The notes beneath the pieces are model-generated. The model was not told the DNA's origin. It saw only the letters and a program-made list of their open reading frames with translations, and ran no database searches. The translations under genes and the position numbers were made by a program. DNA of 64,000 nucleotides from CAVZBW01 sp963778465 (GTDB taxonomy: Bacteria; Actinomycetota; Acidimicrobiia; Acidimicrobiales; RAAP-2). The DNA lies in contig CAVZUK010000002.1 of the NCBI GenBank assembly GCA_963778465.1, positions 992,001 to 1,056,000 on the forward strand, read 5' to 3'. Positions 33,514 to 40,780 of the stretch are shown in pieces (within the stretch, counting starts at the first letter, position 1; the number at the start of each line of letters is the position of its first letter).

Positions 33514-33996
33514 TTGGACGCGAAATCAACGATCGTCGTCGGAGTGGACGGGTCCGCGAGGTCGACTCGCGCCCTCGAGTGGGCGACGGACCGCGCCCGG
33601 GTCACCGGCTCCCGGCTCCGGGTCGTGATGGCGTGGGAACCCAGCTCGGCTCAAGAATGGCCTGCAGCGAGACGCGAGGTCGGAGACCAGGGGCTCGAGA
33701 GCCGGATCATGTTGAGGGGCATCCTGGCCCAGGGGATTGAGGAGACTTCCGGGCTCGAGTTCTCGTCGGCAGCCGTCGAGGGGCCGGCCGCCAGGGTCTT
33801 GCTCGACGAGGCGCTCGACGCCTCCCTTCTCGTGCTCGGCGATCGCGGCATCGGCGGATTCGCCGGCCTCGCTCTGGGCTCGGTCGGGCTCCAATGCGTC
33901 ATGCACGCGCCCTGCACGGTCGTCATCGTGCGTCCGCGGAGCGAGAGCTGGGGCAGGCCCGGAACCGAGCCGCTCTCGGCGGCGGGGGCTCCGTAG
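33514..33996 (+). CDS. Universal stress protein (UspA family)
   Basis: A 160-residue USP: IVVGVDGSARSTRALEWATD at the N-terminus and GDRGIGGFAGLALGSVGLQ as the nucleotide loop. The start is TTG at 33514, supported by GAGAGG seven bases upstream; no ATG or GTG fits the domain start. It follows the regulator by 36 bases on the same strand and is convergent with carbamate kinase. The loop residue after the first Gly is Asp (GDRG), still compatible with ATP binding. Expected to be expressed with devR. Confidence 0.88.
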   Translation: MDAKSTIVVGVDGSARSTRALEWATDRARVTGSRLRVVMAWEPSSAQEWPAARREVGDQGLESRIMLRGILAQGIEETSGLEFSSAAVEGPAARVLLDEALDASLLVLGDRGIGGFAGLALGSVGLQCVMHAPCTVVIVRPRSESWGRPGTEPLSAAGAP

Positions 33997-34018
33997 CCCC
34001 TCGAGCGCACCACCGGCG

Positions 34019-34939
34019 TCAGGGGATGACGGTGGTTCCCCTCGTGCCGCTCACCAGCTCGGCGCAGTCGTCGAGCCTGCCGATCGCGGCGGGACGCCCC
34101 GTGTGCTCGACGAACCGGCAGGCGGCCTGCACCTTCGGGCCCATCGAGCCTGCCGGGAATTCCTGTGCCCGCAGCTCCGCCACCGTGGCGCGGGAGAGCG
34201 GCTTGGGCTCGGGCGTCCCGAAGTTGAGCTGGACGGCCTCGACGTCGGTGAGCAGGAGGAGCATGTCGGCCTCGACCTCCTCGGCGATCAGCGCGGACGT
34301 GGCGTCCTTGTCCACCACCGCCTCGACCCCGTGGAGCTGACCGTAGGAGTCGGTGACCACCGGCACGCCGCCCCCTCCGCCGCACACGAGGATGACGTCG
34401 TGGTCGGCCAGGCGCCGGATCAACGGCATCTCCATGATGGCGACCGGATCCGGCGAGGCGACGACGCGCCGCCACGACGAGCCGTCGCGGCTCATCGTCC
34501 AACCCCGCTCGCTCGTCAGCTGCGCCGCCGCGTGCTCGTCGAACCCCGGGCCGACGAATTTCGACGGGGAGAGGAACGCGGGGTCGTCCGGGCGCACCAA
34601 TGTCTGGCAGACCAGGCCGGCCACCAGACGATCCTCCGTGGCGTTCTCCAATGCCTGGACGAGCCAGTAGCCGATCATCCCCTGGGTCTGGGCCACGAGG
34701 ACGTCGAAGGGGTAGGGACGGGAGAGCGCCGGATCGCGCTCGCTCTCCGCCGCGAGGAGCCCGACCTGGGGACCGTTGCCATGGGTCAGGATCACCTGGT
34801 GGTCGAGGAGCACCGAGCGCATGCCCAAGACGGCCTGGTGCACGTGGGTCTGCTGAATGTCCGCCTCTGGAGGCTCCCCGCGCCGGATCAGCGCGTTCCC
34901 GCCCAGGGCGGCCAAGATTCGCAGTCGGTGGTCGGCCAT
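34019..34939 (-). CDS. arcC: Carbamate kinase
   Basis: A 306-residue amino-acid-kinase-fold enzyme that makes ATP and carbamate from carbamoyl phosphate, usually the last step of anaerobic arginine catabolism. Clear marks are AALGGNALIRRG, ILTHGNGPQVGLLA, VCGGGGGVPVV, AVVDKDATSALIAEE and the C-terminal SGTRGTTVIP. The ATG at 34939 has GGAGAGGACG directly upstream. No arcA or arcB is in the window, so the carbamoyl phosphate source is unknown. It lies 28 bases downstream of a small gene, and both probably start from the region with three DosR-type boxes (35273-35340). Substrate-level ATP synthesis fits a hypoxic programme. Confidence 0.92.
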   Translation of the reverse strand: MADHRLRILAALGGNALIRRGEPPEADIQQTHVHQAVLGMRSVLLDHQVILTHGNGPQVGLLAAESERDPALSRPYPFDVLVAQTQGMIGYWLVQALENATEDRLVAGLVCQTLVRPDDPAFLSPSKFVGPGFDEHAAAQLTSERGWTMSRDGSSWRRVVASPDPVAIMEMPLIRRLADHDVILVCGGGGGVPVVTDSYGQLHGVEAVVDKDATSALIAEEVEADMLLLLTDVEAVQLNFGTPEPKPLSRATVAELRAQEFPAGSMGPKVQAACRFVEHTGRPAAIGRLDDCAELVSGTRGTTVIP

Positions 34940-34967
34940 CGTCCTCTCCGGGACGAGGTTACCGGGC

Positions 34968-35195
34968 CTACGCGGCCCGCTTTTCCGAGCTCGCACCCTT
35001 TCGGTAGCCCCTCGCCGCCAGGAGTTCCTCGCGCGTCAGCGTGATGTCGTCGAGGAGGTAGGGGCTGACCGAGTATGCGGGACGGCTGTCGACCGGATTG
35101 ACGCGCTCGGCCCGGTCCCCACGCGGAGTGCCTCCCGGGGGCCGACGGCCGGGAACTGGCTTCGCTGCCTTGGGTGCTGTCGCGCTGCGGGCCAT
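34968..35195 (-). CDS. Small hypothetical protein upstream of carbamate kinase
   Basis: A 75-residue basic protein I do not recognise. The first 30 residues are Ala/Pro/Arg/Lys-rich and probably unstructured; the second half (AYSVSPYLLDDITLTREELL, then AARGYRKGA) looks like a short folded or binding motif. A strong site, AGGAGG, lies seven bases before the ATG at 35195, and the gap to arcC is 28 bases, both supporting a real gene. The divergent intergenic region carries three DosR-type boxes, the nearest 78 bases from its start. It could be a small regulatory subunit or binding peptide; no function is claimed. Confidence 0.65.
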   Translation of the reverse strand: MARSATAPKAAKPVPGRRPPGGTPRGDRAERVNPVDSRPAYSVSPYLLDDITLTREELLAARGYRKGASSEKRAA

Positions 35196-35272
35196 GTCGG
35201 CCTCCTGTCTCTTCGTCGCCGGCCGTGTCGGCCTCGTGTCCACAGCCAAGCCGAGATGGGCGCCCCCGATTA

Positions 35273-35340
35273 GGGAAAGTGGTCCTGTTTGACGGGGACC
35301 TTGGTCCTTGGTTCGCGCGACCGCCGGGACGTTTGGCCCT
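35273..35340 (+). promoter_or_regulatory. Tandem DosR-type boxes between divergent arcC operon and USP genes
   Basis: Three candidate boxes: GGGAAAGTGGTCCTG at 35273-35287 (weak), GGGACCTTGGTCCTT at 35295-35309 and GGGACGTTTGGCCCT at 35326-35340 (strong). Starts are 22 and 31 bases apart, about two and three helical turns, as expected for cooperative binding. The cluster is about 87 bases before the USP gene at 35427 and 78 bases from the small gene at 35195, so it could drive both directions. Confidence 0.65.
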
Positions 35341-35426
35341 GCTCGCGCCGATCCGGCGTGGGCACACTGCAACCATCTCGGAAGAGAAGGAGTGATCGCC
35401 AGCGACGGGAGAGGCGGTTGGCGCCG

Positions 35427-35900
35427 ATGGCGGAGTGGCAGGACAAGGACAACGAATCGGGCGCCGAGGCGGAGGTGGAGCGGCGCGTGATCGTCGGGAT
35501 CGACGGCTCGGCGCCGAGCCTCTGGGCACTCGAGTGGGCCGGTCGAGAGGCGGCGCACCTCGGGGCCGCGCTCGACGTCTGGGTCCTTTGGATGCCCCCT
35601 GTCCCCCTCGGGACCATGGCCCCGATCGGGGGCGGGGACTACGCCATGGCTGCCACGCTCATGGCCGACGAGGCCGTGCAGTACGCACGGGAGCGGTGGC
35701 CGGACACCGTGGTCGAGTGTCACGTGACGGAGGCCTCGCCGGCTCCGGCCCTGGTCGAGGCGAGTCGAGACGCGTCGCTCCTGGTGGTGGGCTCCCGAGG
35801 GGTGGGGGGTTTCCGGGGCCTCCTCCTCGGCTCGGTCAGCCAGTACTGCGCCCAGCACGCCCACTGCCCGGTCATGGTCGTCCGGCGCCGGACGGAGTGA
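35427..35900 (+). CDS. Universal stress protein (UspA family)
   Basis: A 157-residue USP with an acidic N-terminal extension of about 20 residues (EWQDKDNESGAEAEVE) before VIVGIDGSAPSLWALEWAG. The nucleotide loop is GSRGVGGFRGLLLGSVSQY. ATG at 35427 is preceded by GGAGAGG twelve bases away. Its stop overlaps the GTG start of the next USP gene. Three DosR-type boxes lie upstream. It is nearly collinear with the USP at 32318 in loop sequence (RGLGGFRGLLLGSVGRY versus this one), suggesting duplication within the locus. Confidence 0.88.
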   Translation: MAEWQDKDNESGAEAEVERRVIVGIDGSAPSLWALEWAGREAAHLGAALDVWVLWMPPVPLGTMAPIGGGDYAMAATLMADEAVQYARERWPDTVVECHVTEASPAPALVEASRDASLLVVGSRGVGGFRGLLLGSVSQYCAQHAHCPVMVVRRRTE

Positions 35901-36379
35901 GACGGATCGTGACGGCCGTATGCGGATACGAGGCAGGGCCCCTCCCGCCGGAACGCACCGCGGGCAGGGTGGTCGTCGGGGTCGACGGGTCCCCCTCGTC
36001 GATAGGGGCACTCCGATGGGCGGCGGCCGAAGCCGAGCGGGGGGATTCCCTCTTGCAGGTGGTGAGCGCATGGCATCCGGTCTCTTCGTCATCCCCGGGC
36101 ACCTCGGACCTCGCGACCATCCGGGACCGGCGGCGAGTTCTCGGAGAGCTGATCGTGGAGCTACTCGGCGCAAGGCCCGGGATCGACGTCGTGGTGGACG
36201 TGGTGAGGGGCTCCCCGGCCCCGGTCCTGCTCGAGGCCGCGGAGGAATCGGCGCTCCTCGTGTTGGGGCGCCGGGGTCGGGGCGGCTTCGACGGGCTGCA
36301 GCTCGGCTCCGTCGGCCTGCACTGCGTCATGCACGCCTCCTGCCCGGTGGCGATCGTCAAGGAGCAGGAGCGACCCTGA
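35897..36379 (+). CDS. Universal stress protein (UspA family)
   Basis: A 160-residue USP: VVVGVDGSPSSIGALRWAAA and the loop GRRGRGGFDGLQLGSVGLH. The GTG at 35897 overlaps the previous stop (GTGA), so the pair is co-translated; the GTG at 35909 is an alternative. The first 25 residues (VRRIVTAVCGYEAGPLPPE) are outside the domain. The kinase gene follows after 76 bases on the same strand. ATP binding is expected; role in stress adaptation is inferred. Confidence 0.86.
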   Translation: MRRIVTAVCGYEAGPLPPERTAGRVVVGVDGSPSSIGALRWAAAEAERGDSLLQVVSAWHPVSSSSPGTSDLATIRDRRRVLGELIVELLGARPGIDVVVDVVRGSPAPVLLEAAEESALLVLGRRGRGGFDGLQLGSVGLHCVMHASCPVAIVKEQERP

Positions 36380-36455
36380 GGCGTCGCTCCCGGCCGTTGT
36401 CCCTCGACGGGAGCGGCGTTAGTGTGGCCGAATCGCCCCTCGAGACGGCCACGCG

Positions 36456-38312
36456 GTGGAGAACGAGCACAACGAGGGCATCAATTGGGACTCAGTTGCT
36501 GTTTCGGCACCGCTGCCGGAGCTGCTGGACCTGGCACTGGACGTCCTGCCTGACGCCGCCGTGGTGGTGGACGGCGTCGGCCACATCGTCGGTGTCAACA
36601 ACGCGCTGGTCGAGCTGTTCGGCCATCCGCAGGACGCCCTGGTCGGCAAGCCGATCGAGCTGCTGATCCCGGAGCGATTCCGTCACGCGCACCGCCACCG
36701 CCGAGGCTCGTTCTTCAACGCGCCACGCATGCGGGCCATGGGCGCCGGGCTCCAGCTCGCCGGCCGCCGGCGAGACGCCACGGAGTTTCCGGTCGACATC
36801 AGCCTGGCCCCCCTCGAGGTCGAAGGACATACCCTGGTCGTCGCTGCCGTGCGTGACGCCACCGAGCGCGGCGCCGTGACCGAGGCCATCGGCCAGCTGG
36901 CGGCAATCGTCAGCTCGTCGCACGACGGGATCCTCACGATCACGACGGCGGGCGTGGTCACCACCTGGAACCCGGCGGCAGAGCAGCTGCTCGGCACCCC
37001 GACCGAGGAGGCCGTGGGCTCGCACATCGGGCGCTGGATCCCCGAGCAGGCGTCCGAGGTGCTCGAGGAGCTGATGGGTGCCATCGTCACCGGGGGTTCC
37101 CCCTCGTCACGGGATACGGCGTGGCTGACCGCGGACGGGAAGTTGATCGACGTCGCGATCTCCATGTCCCCGGTGCTCAACGAGCAGCGCGGGCTCGGGG
37201 GATTCTCGATCCTGGTCCGTGACGTCTCGGAGCGGAAGGCCGCCGAGGCCATCCGAGGCCGCCAGCAGCGCCTGCAAGAGGCCACCTCGGAGATCCGGCT
37301 GGCCTCGCTGTCGGAGACTCCGGTCGACGACATCTTGGAGCTGATCTGCCGGCGAACCCTCGAGCTCACCGGGGCCGCGGGAGTCGCCATGGTGCGGGAG
37401 CGACACGGCGAGGTCGCCCTGGCTGTTACCGCGGGAAACCAGCTCGAGGCGGCGGTGATGGAGCTGGCGGGCGCCCTGCTCGCGTCCGGAGATCCGACCG
37501 CGTCCCGCCTGGGCCTTTCGCTCACCGAGCACGGTGGCCCCTACGAGGTGGTCGGATCACTCGTGCCGGCCGGTGGAGGCAGTCGCGGAGGAGCGCTGGT
37601 GGTCAGCCTCCCCTCGGGGCGCGAGGCGACCGGGGAGGTGCGGACGCTCATCGAGGGTTTCGCCGGCCAGGCTGCCCTGGCCATCGAGCTGTCCAAGGCA
37701 CGAGCGGCCCGCGAGCGGCTGCTCCTCGCGGAGGACCGGGAGCGCATCGCCCGCGACCTGCACGATCTGGTCATCCAGAGACTGTTCGCCACAGGGATGA
37801 CCCTCCAGACGCTCCAGCAATTCACCGTGGACGAGGTACTTGCAGATCGCCTCCGCAAGGCTACGGACGAGCTCGACGCGACCATCCGGGAGATCCGCAC
37901 GACGATCTTCGCCTTGGAGGAGGCCCCGACATCGGCAGAGGGGGTTCGTGGCGAGCTGCTCCGCCTGGTCACCGCAGCGACCAAGAGCCTCGGTTTCCAC
38001 CCGTCACTGCAATTCGAGGGGCCCGTGGATCTCGTGGACGAGAGTGTCCGGCACCACGTGCTGGCGGTCACCCGGGAGGCGCTGTCCAACGTTGTGCGCC
38101 ACGCACAGGCCTCCTCGGTGAGCGTCCTGGTCGTCGCGCGCGACGGCTTCACCGTCGTCGTCGAGGACGACGGCATCGGTCTGCCCGAGCGGCGCGACGA
38201 GAGCGGAATCGCCAACATCCGAGGCCGCGCCGCAGACCTCGGCGGAGAGCTCGTGCTCGAGAACCGAGCGGAGGGAGGCGCCCGCATGGTGTGGCGGGTG
38301 CCCACCCCCTGA
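36456..38312 (+). CDS. DevS/DosS-like sensor histidine kinase (PAS-PAS-GAF-HisKA_3-HATPase)
   Basis: A 618-residue soluble sensor kinase. A first PAS domain covers about 25-135 (LPDAAVVVDGVGHIVGVNNA), a second about 145-265 (SSSHDGILTITTAGVVTTWN), a GAF domain about 290-415, then the dimerisation/phosphorylation helix with His436 in RIARDLHDLVIQRLFATGM, and an ATPase domain with REALSNVVRHA and EDDGIGLPE. The phosphorylation motif is close to that of M. tuberculosis DosS, supporting the DevR-like protein as partner. Unlike DosS, two PAS domains precede the single GAF, so the heme-GAF of DosS is not evident and the sensed signal may differ. GTG start at 36456; ends in a hairpin shared with the convergent USP gene. 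Confidence 0.9.
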   Translation: MENEHNEGINWDSVAVSAPLPELLDLALDVLPDAAVVVDGVGHIVGVNNALVELFGHPQDALVGKPIELLIPERFRHAHRHRRGSFFNAPRMRAMGAGLQLAGRRRDATEFPVDISLAPLEVEGHTLVVAAVRDATERGAVTEAIGQLAAIVSSSHDGILTITTAGVVTTWNPAAEQLLGTPTEEAVGSHIGRWIPEQASEVLEELMGAIVTGGSPSSRDTAWLTADGKLIDVAISMSPVLNEQRGLGGFSILVRDVSERKAAEAIRGRQQRLQEATSEIRLASLSETPVDDILELICRRTLELTGAAGVAMVRERHGEVALAVTAGNQLEAAVMELAGALLASGDPTASRLGLSLTEHGGPYEVVGSLVPAGGGSRGGALVVSLPSGREATGEVRTLIEGFAGQAALAIELSKARAARERLLLAEDRERIARDLHDLVIQRLFATGMTLQTLQQFTVDEVLADRLRKATDELDATIREIRTTIFALEEAPTSAEGVRGELLRLVTAATKSLGFHPSLQFEGPVDLVDESVRHHVLAVTREALSNVVRHAQASSVSVLVVARDGFTVVVEDDGIGLPERRDESGIANIRGRAADLGGELVLENRAEGGARMVWRVPTP

Positions 38313-38330
38313 GGTCGTCCCTCAGGGGGT
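38304..38330. terminator. Bidirectional hairpin terminator between kinase and USP genes
   Basis: ACCCCCTGAGG (38304-38314) and CCTCAGGGGGT (38320-38330) form a perfect 11-bp stem with a five-base loop. The stem contains the stop codons of both convergent genes (TGA at 38310-38312 on plus, TGA at 38324-38322 on minus). No T-run follows, as is common in high-GC actinobacteria. Confidence 0.75.
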
Positions 38331-38783
38331 GTCGTCGGCGTCGTCCTCGCGTACGACGAGGACGGGGCAATGGGCATGGGTCACGCAGTGCTCGCTGACC
38401 GAGCCGATCAGCATGCCGGTGAGCCGGCCGTGTCCCCGGGTGCCCACCACCAGCAGGTCGGCATCCCGTGACTGCTCGATCAGCACTGCCGCCGCGTTGC
38501 CCTCGACGACGACGGACTCGATGGCGACCCCCGGGTGCAGCCGTTGCGCCGTCGCGATCCCCTTCTCCACGGTCCTTCGGGCGTCGCTTGCCGGGTCGTA
38601 GTCCTCGGAGACCGGCAGCGGCCACCCGTAGCTCGTGGGCCACTCCCATGCCGTGACGGCCTCGACGGTGGCTCCGGTCAGCTCCGCCTGGCGGGCGGCC
38701 CACTCGAGGCCCGCCTCGGCGAACGCCGACCCGTCGAACCCCACCACGATCCGCCCGCCCGAGTGCCCTTGTGCCGTGGTCAT
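38322..38783 (-). CDS. Universal stress protein (UspA family)
   Basis: A 153-residue USP: RIVVGFDGSAFAEAGLEWAA at the N-terminus and the loop GTRGHGRLTGMLIGSVSEH, with the ATP-binding pattern intact. The acidic C-terminus (REDDADDTP) ends inside the terminator stem shared with the kinase gene. It is divergent from the M50 protease gene; the DosR-type box at 38846-38860 lies 63 bases upstream of its ATG and may serve both directions. Loop sequence differs from the GFRGLLLG type of the neighbouring USPs, so it is a separate lineage. Confidence 0.9.
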   Translation of the reverse strand: MTTAQGHSGGRIVVGFDGSAFAEAGLEWAARQAELTGATVEAVTAWEWPTSYGWPLPVSEDYDPASDARRTVEKGIATAQRLHPGVAIESVVVEGNAAAVLIEQSRDADLLVVGTRGHGRLTGMLIGSVSEHCVTHAHCPVLVVREDDADDTP

Positions 38784-38845
38784 GAGGCATCCCTGGTCAT
38801 GACTCCGAAACTAGGCGGACCGGGGCCGCCTCGAGACCGAATTTG

Positions 38846-38895
38846 AGGACGTTCGGCCCTTTTCGGTGACCGGCGCGAGGGGGATCCTTGGTCAT
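38846..38895 (+). promoter_or_regulatory. DosR-type boxes in divergent USP/M50 promoter
   Basis: AGGACGTTCGGCCCT at 38846-38860 differs from the local consensus at three of 15 positions and keeps the GGCCC half. A second, weaker copy GGGATCCTTGGTCAT lies at 38881-38895, 35 bases on. The strong copy is 60 bases before the M50 gene start. In M. tuberculosis the equivalent Rv2625c-Rv2626c pair is DosR-controlled, which supports the reading. Confidence 0.6.
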
Positions 38896-38919
38896 GGTGA
38901 GCAGGAACGGAGATCTGCG

Positions 38920-39987
38920 GTGAAGGGTTCTCTCCAGGTTGGCCGCATCGGCGGAGTGCCCTTGCGCATCCACTGGACGTTCCCCCTGTTGTTCGTGCTC
39001 GTCGCCGCCGCGTACGCCCGTGACGGGGGGAGGGCCGTCGCGCTGGGCCTGCTGTGGATCGTCGCCCTGTTCGCGTCCGTTACCGTCCACGAGGTCGCAC
39101 ACAGCCTGGTGGCGCGCCATCGGGGCCTCAAGGTCCGCGACATCGTCCTGCTTCCCATCGGCGGCGTCTCGGAGATCGGCGGCCTGGAGGCGGATGCGAA
39201 CGACGAGATCATCGTGGCGGCTGCCGGGCCGGCCTCGAGCTTCCTGCTGGCCGGGGCCCTCGCCCTGGTCGGGTGGCTGACGCATCAGACGTTGTGGCCT
39301 CCGACGCTGTTCGCCGGCTCGTGGGTGGCGAGGATCATGTGGGCGAACGTCTTGCTGGCCGGCTTCAACCTGGTGCCCGGCCTTCCCCTCGACGGGGGCC
39401 GGATCCTTCAGGGGGTCCTGGCGCGCCGCTACGGCGAGCCGAGGGCGACCATCGTGGCCGCCCAGATCGCCCGGTTGGTCGGCGTGGTCATGATCGCGGC
39501 GGGCTTCCTGGTCAACATCTGGCTGATCCTGATCGGACTCTTCGTCATGCTGGCGGCGTCCGGAGAAGAGCGGGCCTCCGTCGCCCGCTCGCGACTCTCC
39601 GGGTGGAAGGTGCGCGACGCCATGGTGCCGGAGGCGCCGATCCAGTTGACCAGCTCGGTCGGTGAGGTCCAGGCGCGGCACCCCGGCCGAGACGAGCGAG
39701 CCGTGCCGGTGCTCGACGGGGATCGCTACGCCGGCATCGTGAGCATGGCGGAGCTCGCCGGGAAGTCGCCGGCCGCGCCAGTGGCGGGGTTCGTGGACGT
39801 GAGCGCCCCGCTGCTCGACGAGCAGGCCGATCTCTACCCGGACGCCACCGTCGCCTTTGACCGGAGCCAGCGCAGGTCCCTCGCGGTGGCCAGGGGGGTC
39901 CAGGTCACCGGCGTGATCTACCTGAGTGCCCTCGACCGCCTGCAACGACGGCTGGCGGGAGCCGTGCCCTCGACGAGCAGGACCTGA
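38920..39987 (+). CDS. M50 site-2-protease-type membrane peptidase with C-terminal CBS-like region (Rv2625c-like)
   Basis: A 355-residue intramembrane zinc protease. The zinc motif HEVAH is at residues 57-61 within a membrane segment, and the third ligand Asp158 is in NLVPGLPLDGG. Four to six hydrophobic segments fill residues 10-215; residues about 225-340 resemble a divergent CBS pair (VRDAMVPEAPIQL, ERAVPVLDGDRYAGIVSMAEL). The GTG start at 38920 is preceded by GGAACGGAG. The gene order protease then CBS-domain protein matches DosR-regulated Rv2625c-Rv2626c of M. tuberculosis, and a DosR-type box lies upstream. Substrate protein is unknown. Confidence 0.88.
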   Translation: MKGSLQVGRIGGVPLRIHWTFPLLFVLVAAAYARDGGRAVALGLLWIVALFASVTVHEVAHSLVARHRGLKVRDIVLLPIGGVSEIGGLEADANDEIIVAAAGPASSFLLAGALALVGWLTHQTLWPPTLFAGSWVARIMWANVLLAGFNLVPGLPLDGGRILQGVLARRYGEPRATIVAAQIARLVGVVMIAAGFLVNIWLILIGLFVMLAASGEERASVARSRLSGWKVRDAMVPEAPIQLTSSVGEVQARHPGRDERAVPVLDGDRYAGIVSMAELAGKSPAAPVAGFVDVSAPLLDEQADLYPDATVAFDRSQRRSLAVARGVQVTGVIYLSALDRLQRRLAGAVPSTSRT

Positions 39988-40051
39988 CGGCCATGGGCCC
40001 CTGGCCCGCACCATCGAGACGAGACCGACCGAGACAAGAGAAGGGGCAGAC

Positions 40052-40762
40052 ATGCGAGCGATCGACGCGACGAGGAAGGCACCGGTCACGGCTTCGGCGG
40101 AGCGCCCGATACGAGAGGTCGCCCGCCTCATGGACCAAGAGGCCGTCGGTGCCGTCGTGGTGACCGACGGCGATCGACCTGTGGGGATCGTGACCGACCG
40201 CGACCTTGCCGTGCGAGCGTTGGCCCGCGGCGTTCCCGGCGACGCCCGGATCGACGCGGTCATGTCCACCGACCTCGTGACCATGGGGGCGACGGCCGAC
40301 GTCCGCGAGGCGCTTCGGGTTTTTGAGAGCCGCACCTTCCGGCGGCTTCCCCTCGTGGACGCGGGCCACATGGTCGTGCTTCCCAGCATGCGGGAGCAGC
40401 CCCGGGGGGACATCGTCATGATCTCGAGCAATTCGGCCATCACGAACGATCCGTATGCGGCCAACTACAACATGGCCAAGGCGGCACAGGAGTCCCTGGC
40501 GTTCACACTGGCCAAGGAAGAGGCTCGGAACGGAATCCACGTGAACATCGTGGTTCCCGGTCTTTCGAATACGGAAATGGGACGGCGGCTCGTGAAGGCC
40601 GCCATGAAGATCGATGAGATCCATGACCTCAACGACCGCTTTCCCCTGGGTCGGGTCTGCGAGCCCGAGGACACCGCCAATGCCGTACGGTTCTTCGTCA
40701 GCGATGCCGCTTCCAACGTCACGGGGCAGAGGATGGTGGTCGACGGCGGCGGCTTCAAGTAA
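40052..40762 (+). CDS. Chimeric ORF: N-terminal CBS-domain protein (Hrp1-like) joined to C-terminal half of an SDR
   Basis: An open frame of 236 codons made of two unrelated halves. Residues 1-106 are a CBS-pair protein (VGAVVVTDGDRPVGIVTDRD, then ALRVFESRTFRRLPLVDAGH) that stops in the second CBS motif. Residues about 107-236 are the C-terminal half of an SDR: VLPSMREQPRGDIVMISS, active-site Tyr/Lys in NYNMAKAAQ, and TGQRMVVDGGGFK. The SDR lacks its Rossmann nucleotide site and the CBS protein lacks its last strand. The missing CBS end is at 57178-57300 and a matching SDR 5' half is at 56831-57174, so this ORF is the left junction of the 16.8-kb insert. The start has AGAAGGGG upstream. A stable fusion protein is unlikely to work as either parent. 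Confidence 0.88.
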   Translation: MRAIDATRKAPVTASAERPIREVARLMDQEAVGAVVVTDGDRPVGIVTDRDLAVRALARGVPGDARIDAVMSTDLVTMGATADVREALRVFESRTFRRLPLVDAGHMVVLPSMREQPRGDIVMISSNSAITNDPYAANYNMAKAAQESLAFTLAKEEARNGIHVNIVVPGLSNTEMGRRLVKAAMKIDEIHDLNDRFPLGRVCEPEDTANAVRFFVSDAASNVTGQRMVVDGGGFK

Positions 40763-40780
40763 GCGGGGAGAAGAGCACTG

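Noticed and set aside
33997..34025. Inverted repeat CCCCT...AGGGG between convergent USP and carbamate kinase genes as terminator
   Set aside because: Only five outer base pairs are good; the interior has several mismatches, so a terminator is not supported.
34889..36173. Extended minus-strand frames upstream of the small gene at 34968-35195
   Set aside because: They run antisense to two clear USP genes; only the last 75 codons with their own ribosome site lie outside those genes.
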